A stretch of 64,000 nt of DNA. Source: Lacihabitans soyangensis. GTDB lineage: Bacteria; Bacteroidota; Bacteroidia; Cytophagales; Spirosomataceae. Under the pieces are notes generated by a model. The model was not told where the DNA came from, searched no databases, and was given only the letters and a program-made list of their open reading frames with translations. The first letter of the stretch is position 1; every line of letters starts with the position of its first letter. Both the position numbers and the translations under genes were made by a program. Where the stretch lies: NCBI RefSeq assembly GCF_024343775.1, contig NZ_RJUF01000180.1, forward strand, positions 1 to 64,000. Reading direction: 5' to 3'. Positions 1 to 8,253 of the stretch are shown piece after piece.

Positions 1-376
1 TTGTATATTCCAGGAACTTTTCAGAGGAATTTAATGCTCGTAAATTTGCCTCTTTGGCAGGAGTTGCTCCATTTGAAATAAGCTCTGGAAGTAGTATTAA
101 CGGTGGTTTTCACGTCAATTGTTATTCTCATAAGCAGCTAAAAGGCATTTTTCATATAGCAGCAATGGCAGCCATACGGTTTAACCCGCAAATGAAGGAA
201 TATTTTGACCGAAAGAAAAAAGAAGGAAAGAAAGGTTTTGTGGCAATGAATAATGTGAAAAACAAATTGATTCATCAGATGTATGCAGTTGTAAGAACTA
301 AAACACCTTTTAATCCAGAATATGTTTATAAAAGAGCAGCATAATTTTAAAGAAAATATTTGGATTTAAGTTAGCT
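1..376 (+). mobile_element. Right end of an IS110-family insertion sequence
   Basis: The window opens inside an IS110-type transposase gene that reads + and stops at 344. About 30 nt of non-coding DNA follow before the coding frame of the M61 peptidase gene begins on the other strand. The peptidase frame stops making sense at about 375-378, so the element's right end is placed at about 376, give or take a few bases. The left end and most of the element lie outside the window. IS110 elements typically lack long terminal inverted repeats, and none is visible here. Confidence 0.75.
3..344 (+). CDS. IS110-family transposase, C-terminal part (5'-truncated by the window edge)
   Basis: The frame is open from base 3. 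The translated part reads on through FNARKFASLAGVAPFEISSG and then a GGFHVNCYSHKQLKGIFHIA segment, ending in a basic tail with NKLIHQMYAVV. This is the C-terminal half (transposase_20 type, with the serine-containing SSG motif) of IS110-family DEDD transposases. These enzymes act with a bridge RNA encoded in an element end. The internal TTG at 54 is not a real start; the protein simply enters from the left edge. Only about 113 residues are visible, so whether the element is complete cannot be judged. Confidence 0.85.
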   Translation, partial: VYSRNFSEEFNARKFASLAGVAPFEISSGSSINGGFHVNCYSHKQLKGIFHIAAMAAIRFNPQMKEYFDRKKKEGKKGFVAMNNVKNKLIHQMYAVVRTKTPFNPEYVYKRAA

Positions 377-1418
377 ATCGAAGTATATCGTTTTGATAAT
401 ACGACGTAAAGCCCTCAGATACCCACAGCATATTGGTATAATTTTCATTTTCATAATCAAAGGGTCCAAGTGCTACTGGACGAAGCCTTTTAACGTTCCA
501 AAGATGGAAATACTCATGGGCTATCAATCCTAAAAAACCAATATATTTATCTCGGTTTTCATAGGCTCCTGGACTCGTCTGACAAGTTGTTGAATTCAAA
601 TGCTCCAAACCACCGCCAATACCTTCTGCATGGTGTACAATGAAAAGATATTCTTTACAGGGATGTTTTCCGCCGAAAACACTCGCTGCGGCCTCAACTA
701 CCTTCTTATAGTCTGCCGACACTTGTTTTTTGTCATAGTTTAGTGGTTTTACCGAATAATTGGCAATGGTATGTTTCACGCCCATACTTTCGAATTCTAT
801 AATATCCTGATTCCCGATTTCGATTGGGCTATCCACCAAGGTGTCAAAATCTTGAACCTCAAATTTATTTTTCGAAACCATTGGCAAGGCCACAGACACC
901 TTAGAGAATGATTTATGAGGAATTACCTCTAAATGTGATTTTTGGTTCATAAGTTCTTTTACAAACATAAAAACTGCTGCACCGTTGGCATAGCCATGTG
1001 AATCGTCTAGGTGGGCATTTCTTACACTAAGTTCGTAGGCATAAACTCGGTATTTTACCTCAATTTTTGGGGTATTTCCAAAAAATACCCTCCAGGTATT
1101 TTTAGAGGTTTTTTGATATTTGAGCCTTCCCTTTGGAGAATTTGCCTCAAAACCCTCTACATTTTTTGCGTATTCCCGAATGAGGTAGGAACCTGGGGTC
1201 CAAGTTGCCATTTTAAAATCAACAAAGTCTTTGAATTCTGTTTTATCAGCCAAATTGAGTTCGATTTTAACTTCAAAATAATGAGTGTTCGGCTCTGGCA
1301 TGGACAATTCGTAGGTCATACTAGTGTTTTTTAGGGGTTCTGATTTATACGTTGAAATGGCATAACTTGTTCCAAATGAGAGGAAAAGGAGCAAAAAAGC
1401 GAGATTCTTTGATTTCAT
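375..1418 (-). pseudogene. M61 family glycyl aminopeptidase, 3'-truncated by the IS110 element
   Basis: 347 residues with an N-terminal signal peptide (MKSKNLAFLLLFLSFGTSYA) followed by the M61 N-terminal beta-domain. The zinc motif HEYFH lies at residues 301-305 and the downstream zinc-ligand glutamate in WVSEG at about 332-336. M61 peptidases normally continue for about 250 more residues (remaining catalytic helices and a PDZ domain), but here the frame ends with YYQNDILR then a stop. That is exactly where the inserted IS110 end begins. The missing 3' part would be expected left of the window. The N-terminal fragment keeps the zinc ligands but is unlikely to fold as an active enzyme. The window edge prevents seeing the other junction. 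Confidence 0.8.
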
Positions 1419-1441
1419 TGATGAAAAATTTTGATTTTATA

Positions 1442-1449
1442 CAAAACTA
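1442..1449 (-). promoter_or_regulatory. -7 element of the M61 gene
   Basis: On the minus strand the sequence TAGTTTTG matches the Bacteroidota -7 consensus TAnnTTTG. It lies about 24 nt upstream of the ATG at 1418. No clear TTG box is found at the usual distance. Confidence 0.4.
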
Positions 1450-1516
1450 CAATTTTTAATTTTTTTAGACGTTTTGTACCAAAAAAATGTTTATTGAGAG
1501 ATTTAGAATTGGCTTT

Positions 1517-1549
1517 TTGAGAAAAAAAGCGAACAATTTCCTAAATTTG
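1517..1549 (+). promoter_or_regulatory. Promoter of the TPR/barrel/SPOR/TonB-like/folC/trmB unit
   Basis: TTG at 1517-1519 and TAAATTTG at 1542-1549 are separated by 22 nt. This is at the long end of the Bacteroidota spacing range. A transcript would start near 1556, about 20 nt before the ATG at 1576. Confidence 0.5.
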
Positions 1550-1575
1550 ACAAATTTTACTAGAAAAAATCCCTT

Positions 1576-4569
1576 ATGAAAATCAAATTCCTGATAATAT
1601 TCTTCGGATTAATAGCTCATCAAATTTCAGCCCAAAACACCCTAAGCTATACCCAATTAGAGGCCCACTATAACAATGGTATAGAGTTATTCGAAAAAAA
1701 AGCCTACTCAGCCGCAAGAAAGGAATTACACACGTATGTTTCGCTTTCTGAGAAGTCGCTTAATCCCAACAAATTCAATATAGCAAATGCTGAGTATTAT
1801 TCTGCATTGTCTTCTTTGTATTCGCAAGCCAAAGATGCTGACATAGAAGTGGAGCGTTTCGTCGTAAAAAATCACGAACATCCCAAAGCTAAGTTGATTT
1901 TCAATGATTTGGCGAAAAGCTTTTTTAATAAAGGAGACTACGAAGGTGCAATAAAGTACTTTGAAAAGGCCTTGGCCAATCGTCAGGACAATTTAGATAC
2001 ATACGAAATTCGCTACCAGCTTGCATTGTCTTATTATCAATTAAAGGATTTTAAGAATGCCCTAAAGCAATTTGATTATGTTAAGGGAACAGTGGCCCCC
2101 AATGCCATCAATGCAGCCTATTATGCAGCAGTCATCAATTTCCAAAATGAAAATTACGATTTGGCTATTATTGACTTGAAAAGGGTGGAGAATGTAAATC
2201 CTTACAAGACAGAGGTGCCAAACTGGATTGCACAGATTCTCTATCGTCAGAAAAAATATGATGAATTGCTGAGCTATGCCGAACCGATTATAGCCAATCC
2301 TAACGGCAGAAAAATCGACGAACTATGTCTTTTGACGGCTGAGGTTCATTTCTTCGAAAACAATTTTGAAAAAGCTGCAGCTTATTACGAGAAATTCAAG
2401 GGCTTTAGACGAGGAACTATTTCTGATCAAGTGACTTTCCGCCATGCATACAGCCTTTACAAAGTTGAAAATTATGAAAAAGCAGCTTTACTATTTAAAA
2501 ATTTGGCTGCTGCAAATACCGAACTTGGTCAGCAATCTGCCTATTATTTAGGAATAGCTTCTCTTAGAGGTGGGGATTTAAACTCAGCCATGGCGGCTTT
2601 TGATGCCGCACGTAAACAAAATTTTGATAAAGCTATACAAGAAGAAGCCAACTATAATCACATAAAGGTTTTGGTGGAGAAAGGAAATAACCAACAGGCT
2701 ATAACCGATCTTCAGGCATATATAAAGACTTATCCAAACGGTAAGTACATAGATGAAACCAATGAACTTCTTAGCGAAATTCTTTTTGAGACTAATAACT
2801 ACGCATCGGCCATTACCTATATTGAAGGTCTTACAAGAAGAACCACAAAAATAGATGAAGCTTACCAAAAACTGTGTTACAACCAAGGTGTTCTCGATTT
2901 TAATCTCGAAAAATTCGAATCTGCGATTACATATTTTAATAAGTCATTGAGCAAACCCATCAATAGTAATTTGGCTCTGCAGGCTAAATTCTGGAAGGCC
3001 GAATCTAATTATCAGTTAGAAAAGCCTGAAACTGAAGAATTATATCGTGAACTATTAAATTCTTCCGACAACAAATTACGGTTAAAGAGCTTATATAGTT
3101 TGGGTTATTTGTTTTACAATCAGAAGAATTATAAAAAAGCCCAAGGTTTTTTCGAGGAATTTAGGACAAAAGCAAAAAGCGAAATGAGTCTCTCTCAAAA
3201 CTACGAAGACGCCTTGGTTAGGCTAGGAGATTGTTTTTTAGCGAATAAAGATTACGGCCAAGCTCTTAAAAGCTATGATTTAGCTCTTCAAACCAACAAA
3301 ACCGACAAAGACTACGCCATGTACCAAAAAGGACTCACGCTGAAGTTTTTAGGACGTGACAGTGAATCAAAAGAGGTTTTTGAGAAGTTTAGTAAAACAT
3401 TCAGCTCTTCCAGACTAATTGATGATGCCTTGTTTCAGAACGCAGTCTTAGAAATGGATAAAAGCAACTATGCCGCGGCAGTTTCTATTTTTACTGATTT
3501 ATTGAGGAAAAAACCGAACAGTGTTTTGGTTCCTCAGGTTTTGCTTAAAAGGGCTCTTTCGTTTTCAAATATTGATAGCCACGACAAAGCTATAGCTGAT
3601 TATAAGGTAATTATCAATAAATTTGGAAAAACAGAGTTTGCCGAAGAAGCACTTTTAGGTATTAGAGAATCTTTGAATGCTACCAATAGGAGTGAAGAGT
3701 TCTTCGAAATAGCCGAACAGTTTAAAACCAACAGTCCAGGAGGTAGTTCTGTTCAAAACCTTCAGTTTGACTCAGCTAAGGATCTATTTTATGCTGAAAA
3801 ATACGACAAGGCGATTCTTTCACTTCAAAGTTACTTAAAGGCATATCCAACGAGTACTTCTGCAAGCGAGGCAAATTTCTTGTTGGCAGAATCATATTAC
3901 TTACTTGGAAACAAAAAAGATGCCCTCAAATATTACAACGAGATAGTTTTGGCCAATCAGGTAGAATATTTGACCAAATCTGCCATGAGAGCTGGTTCTA
4001 TTAATTACGAAAACCAAAATTATGAAGAGGCCATTCAGAGTTACTTACAAGTGGTTGGTTCTACCTCAAATCAAAGAGAGATTATTCTAGCACAAGAAGG
4101 ATTGATAAAATCGTATTACTTTAAAGGAACTTACGATAAAGTAATCGAATACAGTTCAAAAGTTATTCAGGAAGGTGGAAATACCGTTCTGGGAGCGAAA
4201 AACAGAGCAATGCTCTTCAAGGCGAAAGCCCACATGCAGAAAAAAGAGTTTACTGATGCCAAAACGGGCTTTGAAGCCGTTATAGCACTTGCAAAAGACG
4301 TCTCAGGTGCCGAAGCCAAGTACTACCTTGGAGATATGCTCTACAAACAGAAACAATACGACGCCTCCATAAAATCACTTCAAGAGCTCGCTAATTATTT
4401 TTCAGATTTTGTTTATTGGTACGAAAAGGCGTTTTTACTTATCGCCGATAACTATCAAGCCAAAGACGACAGTTTTATGGCAAAGGCCACTTTGAATTCC
4501 ATTATTGAGAACTCAGAAAACAAAGAGACTATAGAAACAGCTAAACAAAAATTAAAAGCCATCAAATAA
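1576..4569 (+). CDS. Exported tetratricopeptide-repeat protein (997 aa)
   Basis: The start is followed by a clear signal peptide (MKIKFLIIFFGLIAHQISAQ), so the protein is periplasmic or outer-membrane associated. The rest is a long solenoid of TPR units. Recurrent helices of the types GDYEGAIKYFEKAL, NYEKAALLFKNL, KNYKKAQGFFEEF and KYDKAILSLQSYLKAYP run from about residue 30 to the C-terminus, with a YbgF/BamD-like spacing. No enzymatic domain is seen. It is the first gene of a tight + strand unit: its TAA (4567-4569) is followed at once by the ATG of the outer-membrane barrel gene. This suggests the solenoid is a scaffold or assembly partner for that barrel. The exact function is unknown. 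Confidence 0.85.
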   Translation: MKIKFLIIFFGLIAHQISAQNTLSYTQLEAHYNNGIELFEKKAYSAARKELHTYVSLSEKSLNPNKFNIANAEYYSALSSLYSQAKDADIEVERFVVKNHEHPKAKLIFNDLAKSFFNKGDYEGAIKYFEKALANRQDNLDTYEIRYQLALSYYQLKDFKNALKQFDYVKGTVAPNAINAAYYAAVINFQNENYDLAIIDLKRVENVNPYKTEVPNWIAQILYRQKKYDELLSYAEPIIANPNGRKIDELCLLTAEVHFFENNFEKAAAYYEKFKGFRRGTISDQVTFRHAYSLYKVENYEKAALLFKNLAAANTELGQQSAYYLGIASLRGGDLNSAMAAFDAARKQNFDKAIQEEANYNHIKVLVEKGNNQQAITDLQAYIKTYPNGKYIDETNELLSEILFETNNYASAITYIEGLTRRTTKIDEAYQKLCYNQGVLDFNLEKFESAITYFNKSLSKPINSNLALQAKFWKAESNYQLEKPETEELYRELLNSSDNKLRLKSLYSLGYLFYNQKNYKKAQGFFEEFRTKAKSEMSLSQNYEDALVRLGDCFLANKDYGQALKSYDLALQTNKTDKDYAMYQKGLTLKFLGRDSESKEVFEKFSKTFSSSRLIDDALFQNAVLEMDKSNYAAAVSIFTDLLRKKPNSVLVPQVLLKRALSFSNIDSHDKAIADYKVIINKFGKTEFAEEALLGIRESLNATNRSEEFFEIAEQFKTNSPGGSSVQNLQFDSAKDLFYAEKYDKAILSLQSYLKAYPTSTSASEANFLLAESYYLLGNKKDALKYYNEIVLANQVEYLTKSAMRAGSINYENQNYEEAIQSYLQVVGSTSNQREIILAQEGLIKSYYFKGTYDKVIEYSSKVIQEGGNTVLGAKNRAMLFKAKAHMQKKEFTDAKTGFEAVIALAKDVSGAEAKYYLGDMLYKQKQYDASIKSLQELANYFSDFVYWYEKAFLLIADNYQAKDDSFMAKATLNSIIENSENKETIETAKQKLKAIK

Positions 4570-6273
4570 ATGAAAATTCAGCATTTTAAAACCATAATAG
4601 TTCTGAGCTTCATTTCCACCTATGCTTTTTCGCAGAAACCGGTGGTAAATGAGGAAATAAATATAACCAAAGACAGAGAAGTGGTTTTGCCAAAAGCCAA
4701 CAGAATCATTGATAAGATACCCCCTGTAGTTACCGATAAGAAGGAAAAGAAGATGTCTTATGCTTTTTTTGACCGCAAACCTACAGCAGTTGAAGAAACG
4801 AAGTTTGTTCCCAATGTGGTAAGTCCTGTTTCGAAAAAAAGCACCAACGAAGATGTGATAGGTTACAAGAACTATTTCAAAGTGGGTCTGGGTAATTTCG
4901 GTCGTATATATGCTGAAACGTATATCAATTCCGATCAAAACAAAAAGTTTGTTTACGGCATATCTGGTCTTCATAATTCAACAAAACGTGGACCAATTGA
5001 TGCCGAAAACTCTGCCACTTCACTGAGCAAGATTTCTGTTGATGGCAAATATCATCAAAAAAACTATGAATTGAAGTTGGATATGGGCTATGAAAATCGT
5101 GGTTACTATTTCTATGGTTATGATACGCTTACACAAAATGACTATACCCAACAAGACCTCAGACAAAGGGTAAATTTGTACAATTTCACGGCTTCGTTTG
5201 AAAATACCAACCCAAAACCAAAAGTGGATTATTCGTTAACAACAGGCATAAAAACACTTTCTGATTTTTATAAAGCCTCAGAAATTGATTGGGGAACTCA
5301 ATTTAAGGCGTATTTTCCTTTGGTAGAAGATAAAGTAACGGCTCTCGTGGCTGGAGAGGCATATTTGACCCAACGATCAGATAATTACTTTGAGTTAGAT
5401 AATGTCAGAAAACGTAATCTTTATAGAGTTGAACCAGCTTTCCGATTCGATTTTGGGAGAATTTCGGCCAAAATTGGCTACAAAGCGGTTAACGAATACG
5501 AACAAATAGAAAGAATAAATACAACCAAAGGATTTCCTACAGCCTCCATATCTTATAAAACACCTTCATTAACTTACTTTTTTATCGGTTTTGATGGCGA
5601 TATCATTAGAAATACTTTGCATTCTTTTCTGAATGAAAACCCGTTTCTTGTTCAGGCAGTTAACTTGAAAAATACATATAAAAATCAAGATTTTTATATC
5701 GGTAGCCGTGGAGAGTTGTACAGTGGTATCAGTTTCAACACCAAAATCTCTTATGGGAAATACGAAAATCTTTATTTTTTCAATAAATACGAAGGTTTAA
5801 CAGACACTCCTGCTGGCCAGCCAATAAGCGTGACCAAGTTTCAAGCTGAGTATGAAGATGCAATCACAGACTTCGTAAATGTTTCGGCTGAAATAGGGTA
5901 TTCAAATTTTGAAAATTGGAAATCTAACTTAAAACTAGACTACAACTATTACGAGACCGTAAAATTCACAAAACCTTATCATCGGCCTGCGTTTACTAGC
6001 AGATGGGGTAATACTTTTACGCTAACCAATAAACTAGTGTCGTCTGTTGATTTATATTATATTTCAGGTATTTATGCCAAGGACTTGGAGTTGAATCAGC
6101 CAGTAAAACTGAAAGATATAATTGATGTGAATGCCGAATTTACCTATTTATTCAGCAAACAATTCTCAGCTTTTGTAAAATTAAACAACATTGTAGGTCA
6201 AAATTATCAGAGATATTACAATTATCCGCAATTGGGGCTTAACTTTGTTGCAGGCATAAACGTAGCCTTATAA
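4570..6273 (+). CDS. Outer-membrane beta-barrel protein, TonB-dependent-receptor-like but without a plug
   Basis: 567 residues with a signal peptide (MKIQHFKTIIVLSFISTYAFSQ). Residues of about 23-95 are a charged, unstructured-looking N-terminus. The rest alternates in the manner of amphipathic strands rich in Tyr/Phe/Asn and ends in a typical barrel terminus (GLNFVAGINVAL). The length is well below full TonB-dependent receptors (usually above 700) and no plug/carboxypeptidase-regulatory domain is visible. Databases often label such proteins TonB-dependent receptor from the barrel alone. It starts directly after the stop of the TPR gene and is followed 13 nt later by the HU/SPOR gene, so the three are almost certainly cotranscribed. 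Substrate or role unknown. Confidence 0.75.
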   Translation: MKIQHFKTIIVLSFISTYAFSQKPVVNEEINITKDREVVLPKANRIIDKIPPVVTDKKEKKMSYAFFDRKPTAVEETKFVPNVVSPVSKKSTNEDVIGYKNYFKVGLGNFGRIYAETYINSDQNKKFVYGISGLHNSTKRGPIDAENSATSLSKISVDGKYHQKNYELKLDMGYENRGYYFYGYDTLTQNDYTQQDLRQRVNLYNFTASFENTNPKPKVDYSLTTGIKTLSDFYKASEIDWGTQFKAYFPLVEDKVTALVAGEAYLTQRSDNYFELDNVRKRNLYRVEPAFRFDFGRISAKIGYKAVNEYEQIERINTTKGFPTASISYKTPSLTYFFIGFDGDIIRNTLHSFLNENPFLVQAVNLKNTYKNQDFYIGSRGELYSGISFNTKISYGKYENLYFFNKYEGLTDTPAGQPISVTKFQAEYEDAITDFVNVSAEIGYSNFENWKSNLKLDYNYYETVKFTKPYHRPAFTSRWGNTFTLTNKLVSSVDLYYISGIYAKDLELNQPVKLKDIIDVNAEFTYLFSKQFSAFVKLNNIVGQNYQRYYNYPQLGLNFVAGINVAL

Positions 6274-6286
6274 ATTTTACTAATAA

Positions 6287-7273
6287 ATGCATAGCATTCA
6301 GCATGATATACACCATTTTATCCAAGAGCAGGATTTCTTAGTCTTGCCGGGCATTGGTTCATTTCTAGCTGATTATTCAAAACCTTATTTCGATAAAACC
6401 GGAGAAATCATTTTGCCGACAAGGTCACTGGTGTTTAATCATTTGATTGATAGAGATGTAGACGACAAATTATTCGGATTGCTTTCTAAAAATCTCAATC
6501 TTCCCATAGAACTTGTAAAATCAAATTATTACAAATTTCTCAATCATTTTAGGTCTAGTTTGGTACTTAATAATAAGTTTGAGTGGGAAAGTCTTGGTAC
6601 TTTTTACAAAAACGAAAATCAAGAAATAGTTTTTTATCCAGAAAGAAGGCCTGAAAATCTTGTAGAAGTTGTTGAAAATCCAAAGGCAGTAGTTAGTAAT
6701 TTGGTCGAGAAAGAATTTAATAATAGCTATGTTAAAGAAGAATTTGAGGCAGAACCAAAAGAATTCTTGTCCTCTAAACCCAAAAACTATTTAAAACTTC
6801 TATTGTACCTGGTGCCTTTGTTTATTATTACAAGCACTTTGGCATATACCATTTTCATAAAACCACTCAACAAAAAGTCTGAGAAAAAGAATATGGTTGA
6901 GGAGATTGATTCCTTGTCTAATCTTCAAAAAGAAATACTTTCTGATTCTGATGTTGCATTAGAAGATGAAAGAGTGATTTCTAAAAAAGACAATGAAAGA
7001 ACAGAAACCAAGAAGAAATCAGAAAGAAGTGAAAACGATAGACAAGATTCGTCCCGAAAGAGCCATATCGTAGGTATTGGAATTTTTAAGGTGAAGGAAA
7101 ATGTTGATAATTTAGCAGCATACTTAGCCGAAAACGGAATTCCTGCTCGAGTTAGACGCTTCGGTGGTAAATACAAACTATTTGTTACGGCAAGTTCAGA
7201 GGAACAAGCTGATGAGTTTGTGAAAAAAATTGAACAATTAACCGGCGAAAAAGCCGTTTATGAGAATAATTAA
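6287..7273 (+). CDS. HU-CCDC81-type / SPOR domain inner-membrane protein
   Basis: 328 residues. Residues 1-120 resemble the two tandem HU-like CCDC81 domains of Bacteroidota SPOR proteins: MHSIQHDIHHFIQEQDFLVL with GIGSF, then a second module around LNNKFEWESLGTF. One transmembrane helix lies at about 168-192 (LLYLVPLFIITSTLAYTIFI). A highly charged Lys/Glu/Ser linker (about 195-255) leads to a C-terminal SPOR domain (about 257-328; HIVGIGIFKVKENVDNLAAY), a fold that binds glycan strands stripped of stem peptides. The topology is thus a cytoplasmic HU-like part and a periplasmic peptidoglycan-binding end. It sits between an outer-membrane barrel and a TonB-like gene, consistent with a cell-wall-spanning role. 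Confidence 0.8.
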   Translation: MHSIQHDIHHFIQEQDFLVLPGIGSFLADYSKPYFDKTGEIILPTRSLVFNHLIDRDVDDKLFGLLSKNLNLPIELVKSNYYKFLNHFRSSLVLNNKFEWESLGTFYKNENQEIVFYPERRPENLVEVVENPKAVVSNLVEKEFNNSYVKEEFEAEPKEFLSSKPKNYLKLLLYLVPLFIITSTLAYTIFIKPLNKKSEKKNMVEEIDSLSNLQKEILSDSDVALEDERVISKKDNERTETKKKSERSENDRQDSSRKSHIVGIGIFKVKENVDNLAAYLAENGIPARVRRFGGKYKLFVTASSEEQADEFVKKIEQLTGEKAVYENN

Positions 7274-7279
7274 AGATTA

Positions 7280-8248
7280 TTGATTGTGGAAACATTTAAC
7301 GATATCGAGAAAGATAAGTACCAGGCCAAAGCTGCGGGTATAAGCGTTGTACTTTATGCTTTTATTTTGTTATCACTATATTTAATAAAAATAGCCTATG
7401 AGCCTGTTGCTGAGCCCATTGCATTGGGAGTAGATCTAAACTATGGAGTAGATTTAGTAGGGTCTGGTGATATTCAAACCACAAACAAAGCTAATCCATC
7501 AAAAAATAACTATGATGTAAAACCAGCTGAAAATAAAGTGGTTAGTAAACCAACGCCAACAAAAGTCGTTGAACCCAAGCCAGTTGCACCGGCAGTGAAG
7601 ACTCCACCTGCACCCTCAAAAATATTGACAGCGGATGAAGATTCTAAAGTCACAGTTAAAAAGCCTTCAGAAACCGTAAAACCAAGTGCTAAACCCTCAT
7701 TAGAAACATCCAAAACAACAACTACTGCTAAACCAGCCACCAATCCTACACCACCTCAACCACAACGTACGGTTGACAATGGATCTCTATTCAAAAAACC
7801 GACCTCTGGTACTTCAGGATCAAACGGAACTACTGGTACTCGGTCTGGAGTGGGTGGAAATAACAATGGAGACGGTAAACCCGGTGAAGTAGGAGACAAA
7901 GGCGACCCAAGGGGAACTTTAGACGGAAAAAGTTTATATGGTAACCCGGGCAAGGGAGGTGGTAGTAGTGGTGCGTCAGTGAGCATCTCAGGTTGGAAAA
8001 ATAAAGGTCCGCTTAACATCCCTAAAGATAATTCTAGTGAAACTGGAAGAATTAGATTTAAAGTAGTTATTGACGAAACAGGCGAGGTGATTGCAATTTC
8101 TGTTCAAGAAAGCTCACTAAGTCCGTCCATAACAAACTATTACAAAGAGCAAATAAAAAGAAAATTAAAAGCAAATCTTATTCCTGAAGGAAATCCGAAT
8201 GGAAACTCCAATGGTACAATTACCATAAATATTACGAGAGGAGCATAA
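7280..8248 (+). CDS. TonB-like energy-transducer protein
   Basis: About 320 residues. After a short cytoplasmic segment, one transmembrane helix lies at about 20-40 (GISVVLYAFILLSLYLIKIA). A long Pro/Lys/Thr-rich periplasmic linker follows (about 70-165), then a Gly/Asn-rich stretch (about 175-230) and a C-terminal TonB/TolA-like domain (GRIRFKVVIDETGEVIAISV). The start is either TTG at 7280 or, equally plausibly, GTG at 7286, which removes two residues. It lies 6 nt after the HU/SPOR gene and 5 nt before folC. The domain order resembles TonB, but the Gly-rich insertion is unusual. Its partner may be the preceding plug-less barrel or the TPR protein rather than a classic receptor. Confidence 0.7.
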   Translation: MIVETFNDIEKDKYQAKAAGISVVLYAFILLSLYLIKIAYEPVAEPIALGVDLNYGVDLVGSGDIQTTNKANPSKNNYDVKPAENKVVSKPTPTKVVEPKPVAPAVKTPPAPSKILTADEDSKVTVKKPSETVKPSAKPSLETSKTTTTAKPATNPTPPQPQRTVDNGSLFKKPTSGTSGSNGTTGTRSGVGGNNNGDGKPGEVGDKGDPRGTLDGKSLYGNPGKGGGSSGASVSISGWKNKGPLNIPKDNSSETGRIRFKVVIDETGEVIAISVQESSLSPSITNYYKEQIKRKLKANLIPEGNPNGNSNGTITINITRGA

Positions 8249-8253
8249 CCGCC

